DNA of 64,000 bases, taken from contig NZ_WMDQ01000011.1 in the NCBI RefSeq assembly GCF_009707955.1, positions 1 through 64,000 of the forward strand. Reading direction: 5' to 3'. The notes under the pieces are model-generated. The model made no database searches. It saw only the letters and a program-made list of their open reading frames with translations, and was not told the origin of the DNA. Position numbers and translations under genes: made by a program. Below, piece by piece: positions 9,747-18,396 of this stretch. Every line of letters starts with the position of its first letter. The stretch's first letter is position 1. Source of the stretch: Flavobacterium sp. LC2016-13. Its GTDB lineage: Bacteria; Bacteroidota; Bacteroidia; Flavobacteriales; Flavobacteriaceae.

Positions 9747-10532
9747 ATGACTGATCAGAAAAAAACAAATTTATTCATGATTGTTTTAGGGATTATTACA
9801 ATCACATTTTCCATCTATTTTAATAAAGAAAATTCAGCTTACTTATATATTATAACTTATATGGGAATTGTATTTATTATAATTACCCTGCCTGATAATA
9901 AATATTTTAACTGGTTTAAAGCTATAGTTTTAATACCTGCCGGAATCATTGGTGTTATTGGACCACTACTAAAAATATTATTTGAATTTATATTTGCTTA
10001 TTTCTTACCTCTGGGCTTTATTGCAATGTTGTTCAAGTATGTTCCAGAGCAACTTTTTAACATCAATATAGCTTTTGCTGCGAAAGTTTATTTAACGTTA
10101 ACTACAACTTCAATTTTCATAACACTTTGCAGTGAAAAATTAATGATATGGTGTCGTAAGACTATGAATAGCGACAATCCTCGTGAACTATTGCATCTGT
10201 ACAATGATCTAGGAAACTTACTGATAAACAAGCAGCGGACAAGATATACTATTTTCTTTTCATTTTTCTGTTATTTACTACTATATTCTATAGCATCACT
10301 AAATAATATCGAACTTTTCACAGTTAAAAATACAAATGTGGCAATAATGCAGACTTTTGCAACTTATGTAGCTTTTGACAGACTTCTTAGTAACAAAAAC
10401 CTCTTCGAATTCAACCCAAAATTGTTTCTATCCAAAATATCCTTGATTTGGGGTTTTGATTTTAGCCAAAATAAAAACCAAAATAGTAAAAAAGAAAAGT
10501 ATAATTTACCTAAAGACGAAAATACGTATTAA
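9747..10532 (+). CDS. Multi-pass membrane protein next to the NB-ARC NTPase
   Basis: A 261-residue integral membrane protein with about six hydrophobic segments, beginning with FMIVLGIITITFSIYF and including IVLIPAGIIGVIGPLLKILF and a late FFSFFCYLLLYSIASL segment; the C-terminal 35 residues are polar and lysine-rich. I do not recognise a family. The start is placed at 9747, 4 bp after the NTPase stop, rather than at an upstream in-frame ATG that lies inside the NTPase gene; this implies coupled expression. It could anchor the complex, act as a second effector that damages the membrane, or be an accessory passenger. Confidence 0.65.
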   Translation: MTDQKKTNLFMIVLGIITITFSIYFNKENSAYLYIITYMGIVFIIITLPDNKYFNWFKAIVLIPAGIIGVIGPLLKILFEFIFAYFLPLGFIAMLFKYVPEQLFNINIAFAAKVYLTLTTTSIFITLCSEKLMIWCRKTMNSDNPRELLHLYNDLGNLLINKQRTRYTIFFSFFCYLLLYSIASLNNIELFTVKNTNVAIMQTFATYVAFDRLLSNKNLFEFNPKLFLSKISLIWGFDFSQNKNQNSKKEKYNLPKDENTY

Positions 10533-10865
10533 TTTTCTAGACATAGGGAAACTAATTTATCTCCTTTGAAAGTTTCGAATTTATTAATGTATTTTTCAAA
10601 CCAAAATTTATTAATTTTAAATAAAGTAAAATTCTACTATTCGAATTTAATTTTGGAATTGAGAGTTTTTTTTTACAAAAAACAACCAAGAAACCATCTA
10701 ACAATTACTTAACATCCTATGTGAAAATTCACAAAAAACAATGTTAGGAACCCAAAATGCCCTTCTCTGTATCTTTAATTTGTGTTAGCACTTCTAATCA
10801 ATAATTCATGTTAAATATAAAATATTCATCATTTACAATTAATTGTAAAAACAAAAGTATATTCA
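10533..10865. other. Gene-free stretch between convergent genes
   Basis: AT-rich spacer between a plus-strand and a minus-strand gene end. The only structure I see is the 18-base palindrome TTTACAATTAATTGTAAA at 10832-10849, just past the nitrilase stop, which could act as a weak bidirectional terminator. No gene. Confidence 0.4.
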
Positions 10866-11798
10866 TTACTTAGAAATTTTGTCAAAAAAACCAGGAGGTG
10901 AAGCTTTAAATTTTATATTATGTGCCTTCTTATTTTGATTTGCAAAATCAAATCGATGTGCTGCTTCCAAACTACTAACTGGTAAATTAACCACTTGAGT
11001 GTTAAACATTCGTTGTCCGTGATATTTATAAATAGTACGCTCATTCGTATCTTCCAATGGTGAAATTGCAAGTGATCCACCATATTGCCCAGTGTTACAG
11101 ATAACCACATTGCAGTAAAGTAGTCGTGTTAGCGTTTCTCCCATCGCAAAATAAGTATTTAAATCTTTATTCAATGAAATAATAAATAGGTGATGAATTC
11201 TTGTTTGATAAAGCATCATTCGTTCAATATCAAATATATCTGAGCAAATCATAATACCAAAATTCCCAAATTCTGTTGATTCAAAGACATACATATTTTG
11301 CTCTGGATCTTCATAGCATTTTGTTCCTTCAATATTACCAAACATTGCCCTTTCCATATAGGTGAAATATGTTTTCCCAAAATAAAGAGCAGTATATTGT
11401 GTCGACAAATTTGCCATACCCCAATTATTGGGAACTATAATAATACCTCTATTTCTAATCTTAGTAGGATGAACTGGATTCCTCATAAAATCAATACCAG
11501 CAATAATCATTACGTTATGTCTTTTCGAAATTTTTTTAAGGTCCGATACCTTACTTGGGGGTAAATGAAGTTCAGGAATTAAAATGATTTCTGGGCAGTT
11601 ATCACTTTTGATCATTGTACGTAAGCCATCTGTAATCTCTTGCCAAACACGTTCTGCAGTTAATTTATCAATATTTAACTTGTATGGAGTTCCTTTACCT
11701 GCTAGCATTTCTGTCGCTACAAAGGCAGGTTCTTCATTCCAACATAAATCGGGATCAATTACTGGTTGGATCATTCCAATTTTTAAATAATTACGCAT
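10866..11798 (-). CDS. Nitrilase-superfamily (carbon-nitrogen hydrolase) protein paired with RT
   Basis: A 310-residue protein of the carbon-nitrogen hydrolase superfamily. The three catalytic positions of the nitrilase fold are readable: Glu76 in ILIPELHLP, Lys142 in YFGKTYF and Cys185 in GIMICSDIFD. Known members hydrolyse nitriles, amides or N-carbamoyl groups. Here the gene starts directly at the stop codon of a reverse transcriptase gene (no spacer), so the two are coupled. In defence-associated RTs of the UG1 (DRT1) and UG5 types a nitrilase domain is fused or linked to the RT, which suggests that this protein is the effector or accessory part of such a system in two-gene form. The substrate is unknown. 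Confidence 0.82.
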   Translation of the reverse strand: MRNYLKIGMIQPVIDPDLCWNEEPAFVATEMLAGKGTPYKLNIDKLTAERVWQEITDGLRTMIKSDNCPEIILIPELHLPPSKVSDLKKISKRHNVMIIAGIDFMRNPVHPTKIRNRGIIIVPNNWGMANLSTQYTALYFGKTYFTYMERAMFGNIEGTKCYEDPEQNMYVFESTEFGNFGIMICSDIFDIERMMLYQTRIHHLFIISLNKDLNTYFAMGETLTRLLYCNVVICNTGQYGGSLAISPLEDTNERTIYKYHGQRMFNTQVVNLPVSSLEAAHRFDFANQNKKAHNIKFKASPPGFFDKISK

Positions 11799-14700
11799 TT
11801 AATATATATCTTTTGATTGGTTAAGTAAGTCAATGTCGATAGTAGTCAATTGGCGTGGAGCATTATTCAGTAGTTGCAACTGATCTTTCGCTAGCCCTAG
11901 TTGCAAATCTTCTAAAATTGAGATAAAATGTTCTAGTCTCGAGATTACCCGATCATCATCAATACTAATGTTGGAATTCGAAAAGAAATCAACATCGTTT
12001 TTTGAAAATATTGTCATTAAAACGATTCGTAATTCTGAGGATATCGGTTGCGATTCTATTGAATTAACAACTTGTGAAAACAGTTGGTCAATAAAAGATA
12101 GTTTATTAGCGTAAGCTGGCCATTCAAAAGTTTTGGTAATAAGTTGCGTAAGCAAAACCGATAACCCGATTACCAAACTAAAATTTCCTAATCCAAAAAT
12201 CCAATGGTAACCTCCAGATTTCCACAACTTAGAAATAGGCAGATATCTAAAATCACTTAGTAATAAATCATTTTCATTTATTCTAATTGGATGTTCTCTG
12301 ACAATTTTTTTCCAGTCATCCCAACTTAATTTTTCTTTCGTGAGCCATCCCACGGGTATTAAAAAATTGACAGGGTGAATTTTGTAGATATCCTCAGCTG
12401 AATCAAATATAGTCGCCGCAATTTGCTTTTCATGTATTTGGTTAGCAACTTGAATAATAATTTCGAGGCAAGTCCATTCGGAAAATCTCACATCAATCCA
12501 TGGACTATTTTGGGTTTGTACATATATTTCGTTTAACCATCCATCCAAGGGGATATAATTATCAGCATTATGCGTAATGATATTTTCAATCTTTGGATAA
12601 TATTTCAAATACTTATCTTGTATTTCTGTGCGACCATTAAACATTTCATAAATAATCCCGTTCTCCTTATTTCTAAATTCAAAATTTTCAAATATTACAT
12701 CATTCATTGTGGCAACCTCCGTACGTAAATCTTTAATTTTATCAATGATGTCGGATGGTATTTTACTTGGAAACATACTTAAAAGACTCCAAGTAACTTT
12801 TTCCGATATGTCAGCAAAATTAATGTTGGCAATCCATAGTTCTTGTTTAGAGGATTTATTAATACAATCTAGTAAAAACCATAGGTATTCTTCAAACGAA
12901 TAATAATTTCCTTGAGGACCTAGAGTTTTATAACTATTAAGCAATTCTAAATCGTCGATGCTGACTTCATTTATGAAATTTTTCAAAAAACTAAAATTAA
13001 AAAGCGTTCCGGATATAAAACTTTTCATATCACTTTGATACAATAAGTTTAGTTTTAATTTTATTGCATCATCAATAAATTTATTGGCTGTATAGTCCTG
13101 CCAAAATGAATTATCTTCAATAACCGCTTTATTATAACAGCTTAATAATTTTTCGTTGATATTAAGGAGACAATACGCAATAATATATTTTTTGCCTAAA
13201 TAATTTAAATTGACACTCTCAATAGTTTTGAAAAGTTTTTTTAATCCGTCATATCCACTCAAAGCACAAAATTCAATACACCTTTTCCACAATTTAAGTT
13301 TATCCGGATTTTCTTGGGAGGCCTTTAACAGTAAATTAAAAATATTTGCAAATCTTTTATTAACTCGAACTATTTCCCATGTTAATTTTTCTTCAACGAT
13401 ATTTCTAGAAATATTTAAAACCTCTTCATTCTTATTAGTTAGAGTCTTAAACTTAGCTTTTTTACTTTCAGCGTAATTTGCAAAAATGGCTCTCGCTTGT
13501 TCTAAATTTTCTTTGCTTGTTGGATCTAGTAATCTAAAATTGGGTTTGATTTGTTTGGCGAGCTGACAAAGTTTATATGAAGCGAACGCCATTCGGGTAT
13601 CTCTTCGCATTTCAGAATCTGGGAAATCAGCTAGCAAAAAGTGTTCTAAATCAGATTCTATGTTTGATACTTCTTCATCATCGATTAGCTCATAATCTGC
13701 CTCATTTAGATTTGACATTTTTTGCAAAGTGTGTGTCATTAAAGGTTCTGGAAAATAAATATTTAATGACGGAACTTTAAAATCATCTTTTTTATTATAT
13801 GAAAATTGATTTCGGTCTGAAATAATAAAAGAATTTTCAGGAAATATTTTTTCTTTTTGGAATCCTACACCCGTTTCAGATTCTCTCAGAATTACACTAT
13901 AATAATTCAAAAAGTTAAGGAGTGACTTTTTCGATTTAGCAAGTACTATTTGATCATCAACAAATTTAAAAATGGCTACGTCACGATTATCATTAATATA
14001 TTCCATTAAAGCTTGGTCAACATCTATCATTGCAACGTTAGCTAAAAAACCAGCTGACAATAATCCAGTTGGAACTCCATAAAATTCTTCTCGATTGACA
14101 GCAAAATTATTATCAAACACCTCTAAATCATCCACATTCCATCCTGAAAGATCAATTGGAAATCGAAGCATCTTTCTTATAGTATCAAATAGAATATGAG
14201 TATCATCTCTAGATGTTCCATCAGGCCTAACAATACTACTTTCTATAATGGAAATAATTTTTTCAGGATTAATCGATGGGAAAAATTTTTCATAATCTAG
14301 TCCGGTCCAAAACAATTCCTTCTTTTTTCCTTTTTTCCAAAATTCCTCTTTAAGAAAAGGATATTCTAAAAAATTATTATCTGACTCGTTCTTATAAATA
14401 TCTCGTTCAATATCTGTTTCTAAATTTTCTGATTTAAAACCACTATTGAGTGCCATGATTTTAATCGTCATTGAAATATGCCTACGATATAAAGGCCAAC
14501 TCTGATTCCACTTACGATAATAATTAGCAGAAGTATTTCGCAATGCCCCTCTTTTAATATTTAATTTACCATCTTGTTCCTCAAACCACGTAGGTACAAA
14601 AAGTCTATTCCCATAACTCCAAAAAGGCATTTTTGGTTCGAGATAAACTCCAATAATATTTGTTATCGCAATCCAAACAATCTGATCAGATAAACTAATT

Positions 14701-14960
14701 CTGAAGTATTGTCTTATTCTGCTATTACCATCGCTATCGTTCTTTTTTGGAAATGGAAGCGGTTCAATTCTAGATGGCTGATAGTTACCGTCTTTTAAGG
14801 CAGTTCTAATTTTTGATAGATTAGTAGAAAGATTAGCCTCAAATGTAGAGAGTTCAACTGGATTGTACCATTCATTTGATTGCTTTAAATAATTATTAAG
14901 CTTTTTAAAAGCTATATAAAAATTTTCTTCATTAAGAAACTTTGATTCAAGGTCATTCAT
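11799..14960 (-). CDS. Defence-associated reverse transcriptase (UG1/UG5-like)
   Basis: A 1053-residue protein with a reverse-transcriptase domain at about 55-370: basic/aromatic RIRQYFRISLSDQIVW (81-96), first catalytic Asp in GLDYEKFFPSI (Asp222), VPTGLLSAGFLANV (296-309) and the catalytic FVDD box (333-336) in place of the common YADD. The remaining ~680 residues have no motif I recognise and look mostly helical, as in the long C-terminal regions of abortive-infection-type RTs. No maturase domain, integrase or retroelement repeats are present, which argues against a group II intron or retron. With the adjoining nitrilase gene it fits the DRT type that combines RT and nitrilase, although there the two are usually in one polypeptide. 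The start at 14960 gives a normal RT N-terminus. Confidence 0.85.
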   Translation of the reverse strand: MNDLESKFLNEENFYIAFKKLNNYLKQSNEWYNPVELSTFEANLSTNLSKIRTALKDGNYQPSRIEPLPFPKKNDSDGNSRIRQYFRISLSDQIVWIAITNIIGVYLEPKMPFWSYGNRLFVPTWFEEQDGKLNIKRGALRNTSANYYRKWNQSWPLYRRHISMTIKIMALNSGFKSENLETDIERDIYKNESDNNFLEYPFLKEEFWKKGKKKELFWTGLDYEKFFPSINPEKIISIIESSIVRPDGTSRDDTHILFDTIRKMLRFPIDLSGWNVDDLEVFDNNFAVNREEFYGVPTGLLSAGFLANVAMIDVDQALMEYINDNRDVAIFKFVDDQIVLAKSKKSLLNFLNYYSVILRESETGVGFQKEKIFPENSFIISDRNQFSYNKKDDFKVPSLNIYFPEPLMTHTLQKMSNLNEADYELIDDEEVSNIESDLEHFLLADFPDSEMRRDTRMAFASYKLCQLAKQIKPNFRLLDPTSKENLEQARAIFANYAESKKAKFKTLTNKNEEVLNISRNIVEEKLTWEIVRVNKRFANIFNLLLKASQENPDKLKLWKRCIEFCALSGYDGLKKLFKTIESVNLNYLGKKYIIAYCLLNINEKLLSCYNKAVIEDNSFWQDYTANKFIDDAIKLKLNLLYQSDMKSFISGTLFNFSFLKNFINEVSIDDLELLNSYKTLGPQGNYYSFEEYLWFLLDCINKSSKQELWIANINFADISEKVTWSLLSMFPSKIPSDIIDKIKDLRTEVATMNDVIFENFEFRNKENGIIYEMFNGRTEIQDKYLKYYPKIENIITHNADNYIPLDGWLNEIYVQTQNSPWIDVRFSEWTCLEIIIQVANQIHEKQIAATIFDSAEDIYKIHPVNFLIPVGWLTKEKLSWDDWKKIVREHPIRINENDLLLSDFRYLPISKLWKSGGYHWIFGLGNFSLVIGLSVLLTQLITKTFEWPAYANKLSFIDQLFSQVVNSIESQPISSELRIVLMTIFSKNDVDFFSNSNISIDDDRVISRLEHFISILEDLQLGLAKDQLQLLNNAPRQLTTIDIDLLNQSKDIY

Positions 14961-14985
14961 ATACTATTATTGGCGTTTCATTGTA

Positions 14986-15129
14986 TTATTGTACATAGGC
15001 TCTACCTTCAACATTAGGATCGCAACGAATATTGAATTCAACTATCAACATATGATCCAAAACATAAAAAACTTTAGGTATAAATGGAAAAAGTTCACTA
15101 TAAAGAATCGTTCCACTCTCTAAAAATAT
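14986..15129 (-). pseudogene. Possible 3' remnant of a gene, 47 codons without a start
   Basis: Between the Shedu-like gene and the RT gene one minus-strand frame is open for 47 codons with protein-like composition (it includes ELFPFIPKVFYVLDHML and FNIRCDPNVEG) and ends 25 bp before the RT start. It has no ATG at its beginning and is preceded by an in-frame TAG. It may be the tail of a lost gene, or chance. An RT-associated non-coding RNA could equally occupy this 190-bp spacer. Confidence 0.25.
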
Positions 15130-15153
15130 CTAGGCCGTTACATTTTAAAAATA

Positions 15154-16383
15154 TTAATTTCTTTTGATTTGTTCGATAGTAAATTTTAGTCTGTTTAATA
15201 GATCATCGTAACTGATAATATCAATAACATTTTTATATTTCCTTTTAACAACTTCAAAATCTTTCTTTTGCTCAATTGATAAATTACTTTCCCTTCCCAT
15301 AATTATAAAGGCTTTAGGATTTGTAATATTTATTTCAAAATCATCTGGCATCTGCTCCTTATATTTCTTCGTTAAAAACTCTTCTCCATTCTCCCCCCAT
15401 CTATTTAAATAATAAATATATTTTTCAATCTGCATAACAGTCCCTGATAACTCTCTTAAAGGAATGTGATTATTTCTATAAAGTCCTTTGGTCATCAAGG
15501 AAGAATCGGAAGGCTTTTTTATTTCGATTATATCAATATTTCCATCCGAATCTACCAATAAAATATCAATAAATTTTTCATCTCTGATATTTTTTTCCTT
15601 ATCATAACTTGCCCTAATGGGTGCTTCTTTAAAAACCAAAAAGTACTTTGGATACAATAACAATATTATCTGCAGAATTTCATCTTGCCATTGATTCTCG
15701 TTATAGGAATTTGTACTTGCCAACATAAACTGCAGTTTCTCTAAAATAGTCTGATATTTAAACAATTCAATTTCACTGAAAAGTTTAACTAGATCTTCTC
15801 CTTTGGTAGTCGCTTTTTTTTCAATGTAATTTTCAAACTTCCTTTCTGCATTTATAGTGCTTGAAAAAAATTCTTTAATCACATTAGACAGTCTTGCTTC
15901 AGAATATAGTTTTTTTTCATATTGCTTCGGAAAATCTTCGATAATGCCTCTAAAATCAATTTCTGAAATTGCATTTGAATTTGGGCCGCCGATGTATATA
16001 TCCTCCTTAACTAATTTTTCAATTTTTCTAAAAATTGAAACATCTCGTTCTGCAATAAATAACTTACTATCAAACTCAAAATCCTTATAAAAATAAATAT
16101 CAAATTTGTCTACTAAAATTCCTTTTTCGACTTTATAATACTCCTCTTCGAACCTTGCAAAAACAAAATCCATTTCTTGTATAAAATCAAAAATTATATC
16201 CTCTTCCATTTCTTGTGTTTCTTCATTCAAATTGTTCTGATATATGTTACTGGAATTTAAGGTATAAGTTCTTTTAAATGAATAACTTTCATCATCTTCA
16301 AATTTTTCTTTCAGCCAATTGATATCATTATCAGTTTGGTAGTTCAATATTATTAAACCATCATTTTTTTTAAATCTGATCAT
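15154..16383 (-). CDS. sduA: Shedu-like nuclease (DUF4263)
   Basis: A 409-residue protein whose C-terminal half (about 205-400) matches the Shedu/DUF4263 nuclease domain of the PD-(D/E)xK superfamily: WQDEILQIILLLYP at 232-245, the catalytic Asp273 in KFIDILLVDSDG and the EIKKP motif with Glu287 and Lys289. SduA is a single-gene phage-defence nuclease. The N-terminal 200 residues are variable, as in other Shedu proteins, and would carry the sensing or regulatory function. The gene starts 6 bp after the GajB-like gene stop on the same strand, so it appears to be the last gene of a four-gene transcription unit. The catalytic residues are all present. Confidence 0.85.
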   Translation of the reverse strand: MIRFKKNDGLIILNYQTDNDINWLKEKFEDDESYSFKRTYTLNSSNIYQNNLNEETQEMEEDIIFDFIQEMDFVFARFEEEYYKVEKGILVDKFDIYFYKDFEFDSKLFIAERDVSIFRKIEKLVKEDIYIGGPNSNAISEIDFRGIIEDFPKQYEKKLYSEARLSNVIKEFFSSTINAERKFENYIEKKATTKGEDLVKLFSEIELFKYQTILEKLQFMLASTNSYNENQWQDEILQIILLLYPKYFLVFKEAPIRASYDKEKNIRDEKFIDILLVDSDGNIDIIEIKKPSDSSLMTKGLYRNNHIPLRELSGTVMQIEKYIYYLNRWGENGEEFLTKKYKEQMPDDFEINITNPKAFIIMGRESNLSIEQKKDFEVVKRKYKNVIDIISYDDLLNRLKFTIEQIKRN

Positions 16384-16389
16384 ACCATC

Positions 16390-18396
16390 TTATATTTCAA
16401 TTATCTTCCATTTTTTTGTATCAATATCACTTAGATGTGAATCAAATCTAGATCTGCAAACTGCAACGCATAAAAGATGTGTTGGCCTAGAAAAGCCCAC
16501 ATAGGCCATTTTTGCCGACTGTTTATGATATTTTTGAGTTTTCTTGAAATTCTTATATTTGAACTGATCCGATAATCTTTCTGATTCATAATTATCATTC
16601 CCATTCTGGTAATATGTTTCTAAATAAAGAGTGGCTGTATGCGTTTCTCCTTTTACTGAATGAACAGTTGCAATATCAATATCGAACCCATGAATATTTT
16701 CTTTATTTAATATTTTTATTGGTTCTTCTTTAAGTAAAAAAGCATTGGTTGGAGTATTTATAAACGATGTAGAAATCGTAATACTTTTGTTAAAAATAGC
16801 TAAAAATTCCGGTATATATTTTTTTATGGACACATATACGTCACCAAATTTACCTTTGATAATATCTATACTCCATAAATATAAATTCTTACTTAATACT
16901 AAATAGTCTTCATTTTTATTCTGCGACAAATAAACCAGTAATTCTCTTTTTGTATAATAAATCCCCTCTAGTCTTAATATTTTAATTAAAGCATTTAAAA
17001 TGTTTTTTCTAATTGGTTCTAAAGTTTTTTTATCTCGATCAAAAAACAATAAATAGGAATCCAGATTATCGTAATCAATTTTTTGCTTAGGACTGTCGAC
17101 TATCAATTCTTGATAGAAATCCTTAATTCCTAATTTAGAACTGCTATCTCCCTTATCCCTTGACCAACCTATTGCCTTATATTTATTCTTTGGATTATCA
17201 TTAATCTTTGCTGAAGCTAAATAATTACTAATTAATTCCGAAAACTTTGGAATTACACCTGAAATATTCTCCAATGTATATACTAGTAAATGAGGTTTTA
17301 AATTGCATTCTTTGTTTTTTCCTATAACTTTAAAATCCCCGTCACGGCTCAAAGCTAAACAGTTTACCAACTCAGCAGTATTTTTAGACAACCGTTGACT
17401 TCCGTTGATATTCTTTGTTCTTCCATTATCTCTGCACACCCAAATTTCATCCAAACCGACATCACCACTATAAATCGCCTGGTTCTTATCTCCAATCCGT
17501 TGATAATTCGACAAACTTTTTCCTTCATCATAAAATATTTTTTCCAAAAGATTGTTTTGATGAATATCCAGATCCTGCATCTCATCAATAAATATATATT
17601 CGAATCTATTTTGTAAAACAGATTTAATAGTAGGCACTTTATTTATATAGCATTCTGCTAAAAAATAAGCATCATCAAAATGTAGAATTCCCTGTCTTAA
17701 AATTTCACTTTTGAGTCTAAAAAGCCAGTTATATATAGCTTCTTTTTCATTCTGATCATAATCATTATAATTGTTTGCGCGGGTATTACCTCTAGGTTTT
17801 GTTATTTCGAGTTTTGAACTGTTAAAATACTTTACAAGGATATTAGATTTTCCATCTAATCCAAATCGATACTTAAAGAATAATACTTGATTGGCATTTT
17901 TTATATGCGAAATGTGCCTACAAGTTTCGTTTGAGCAATTATATCTATATAACCATAAACTATCTAAAGTCTTAGCAATTCTTTCATTGTAAATTTCGTT
18001 GTCAATTCTTATAACTTTTCTTTTAAATTGCTGCGTGTAAAAAGGTATTGCTAAAAATTGATCCACAAAACTTTGAATTGTTCCGATAAAATTTGGATAA
18101 GAAAACAATTTTGGACAGTGTTTGCCGATTTTGTCTTTTATTTCGTCAACTGCTGTATTTGTATGAGAAAGCACCAAGATACCCCTATTATTAAACAATG
18201 GTAATTTCGTTTCCAAAATAAGCAACTTAGCTAGAAGTACTGTAGTTTTACCGCTACCTGGTACAGCCTGCAGATCAATTGTTTGAAAATCTTTAATAAA
18301 AGCTACTCTCTCCCTGTCAAAAGTTTTACCCGGTGGAAGTAAAATACGTTCTGCATATTTAATATCTTCCGTTTGAATATTAATTTTTTGTTGCAT
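16390..18396 (-). CDS. gajB: GajB-like UvrD-family helicase (Gabija)
   Basis: A 668-residue superfamily 1A helicase/NTPase. Visible motifs are Walker A VPGSGKTT (about 45-52), SHTNTAVDEI (motif Ia), FIDEMQDLD (Walker B/motif II), RIGDKNQAIY (motif III), ATVHSVKGETH (motif V) and YVGFSRPTHLL (motif VI). The gene overlaps the end of the OLD-like nuclease gene by 17 bp, the usual arrangement of gajA and gajB. In Gabija, GajB senses DNA ends or nucleotide state and activates the GajA complex. At 668 residues it is longer than the about 500 of the Bacillus cereus protein, though within the range for UvrD-like helicases. Confidence 0.85.
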   Translation of the reverse strand: MQQKINIQTEDIKYAERILLPPGKTFDRERVAFIKDFQTIDLQAVPGSGKTTVLLAKLLILETKLPLFNNRGILVLSHTNTAVDEIKDKIGKHCPKLFSYPNFIGTIQSFVDQFLAIPFYTQQFKRKVIRIDNEIYNERIAKTLDSLWLYRYNCSNETCRHISHIKNANQVLFFKYRFGLDGKSNILVKYFNSSKLEITKPRGNTRANNYNDYDQNEKEAIYNWLFRLKSEILRQGILHFDDAYFLAECYINKVPTIKSVLQNRFEYIFIDEMQDLDIHQNNLLEKIFYDEGKSLSNYQRIGDKNQAIYSGDVGLDEIWVCRDNGRTKNINGSQRLSKNTAELVNCLALSRDGDFKVIGKNKECNLKPHLLVYTLENISGVIPKFSELISNYLASAKINDNPKNKYKAIGWSRDKGDSSSKLGIKDFYQELIVDSPKQKIDYDNLDSYLLFFDRDKKTLEPIRKNILNALIKILRLEGIYYTKRELLVYLSQNKNEDYLVLSKNLYLWSIDIIKGKFGDVYVSIKKYIPEFLAIFNKSITISTSFINTPTNAFLLKEEPIKILNKENIHGFDIDIATVHSVKGETHTATLYLETYYQNGNDNYESERLSDQFKYKNFKKTQKYHKQSAKMAYVGFSRPTHLLCVAVCRSRFDSHLSDIDTKKWKIIEI

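Noticed and set aside
11799..14960. Retron or group II intron RT
   Set aside because: No maturase or endonuclease domain, no intron-like RNA ends and no msr/msd-like inverted repeats seen.
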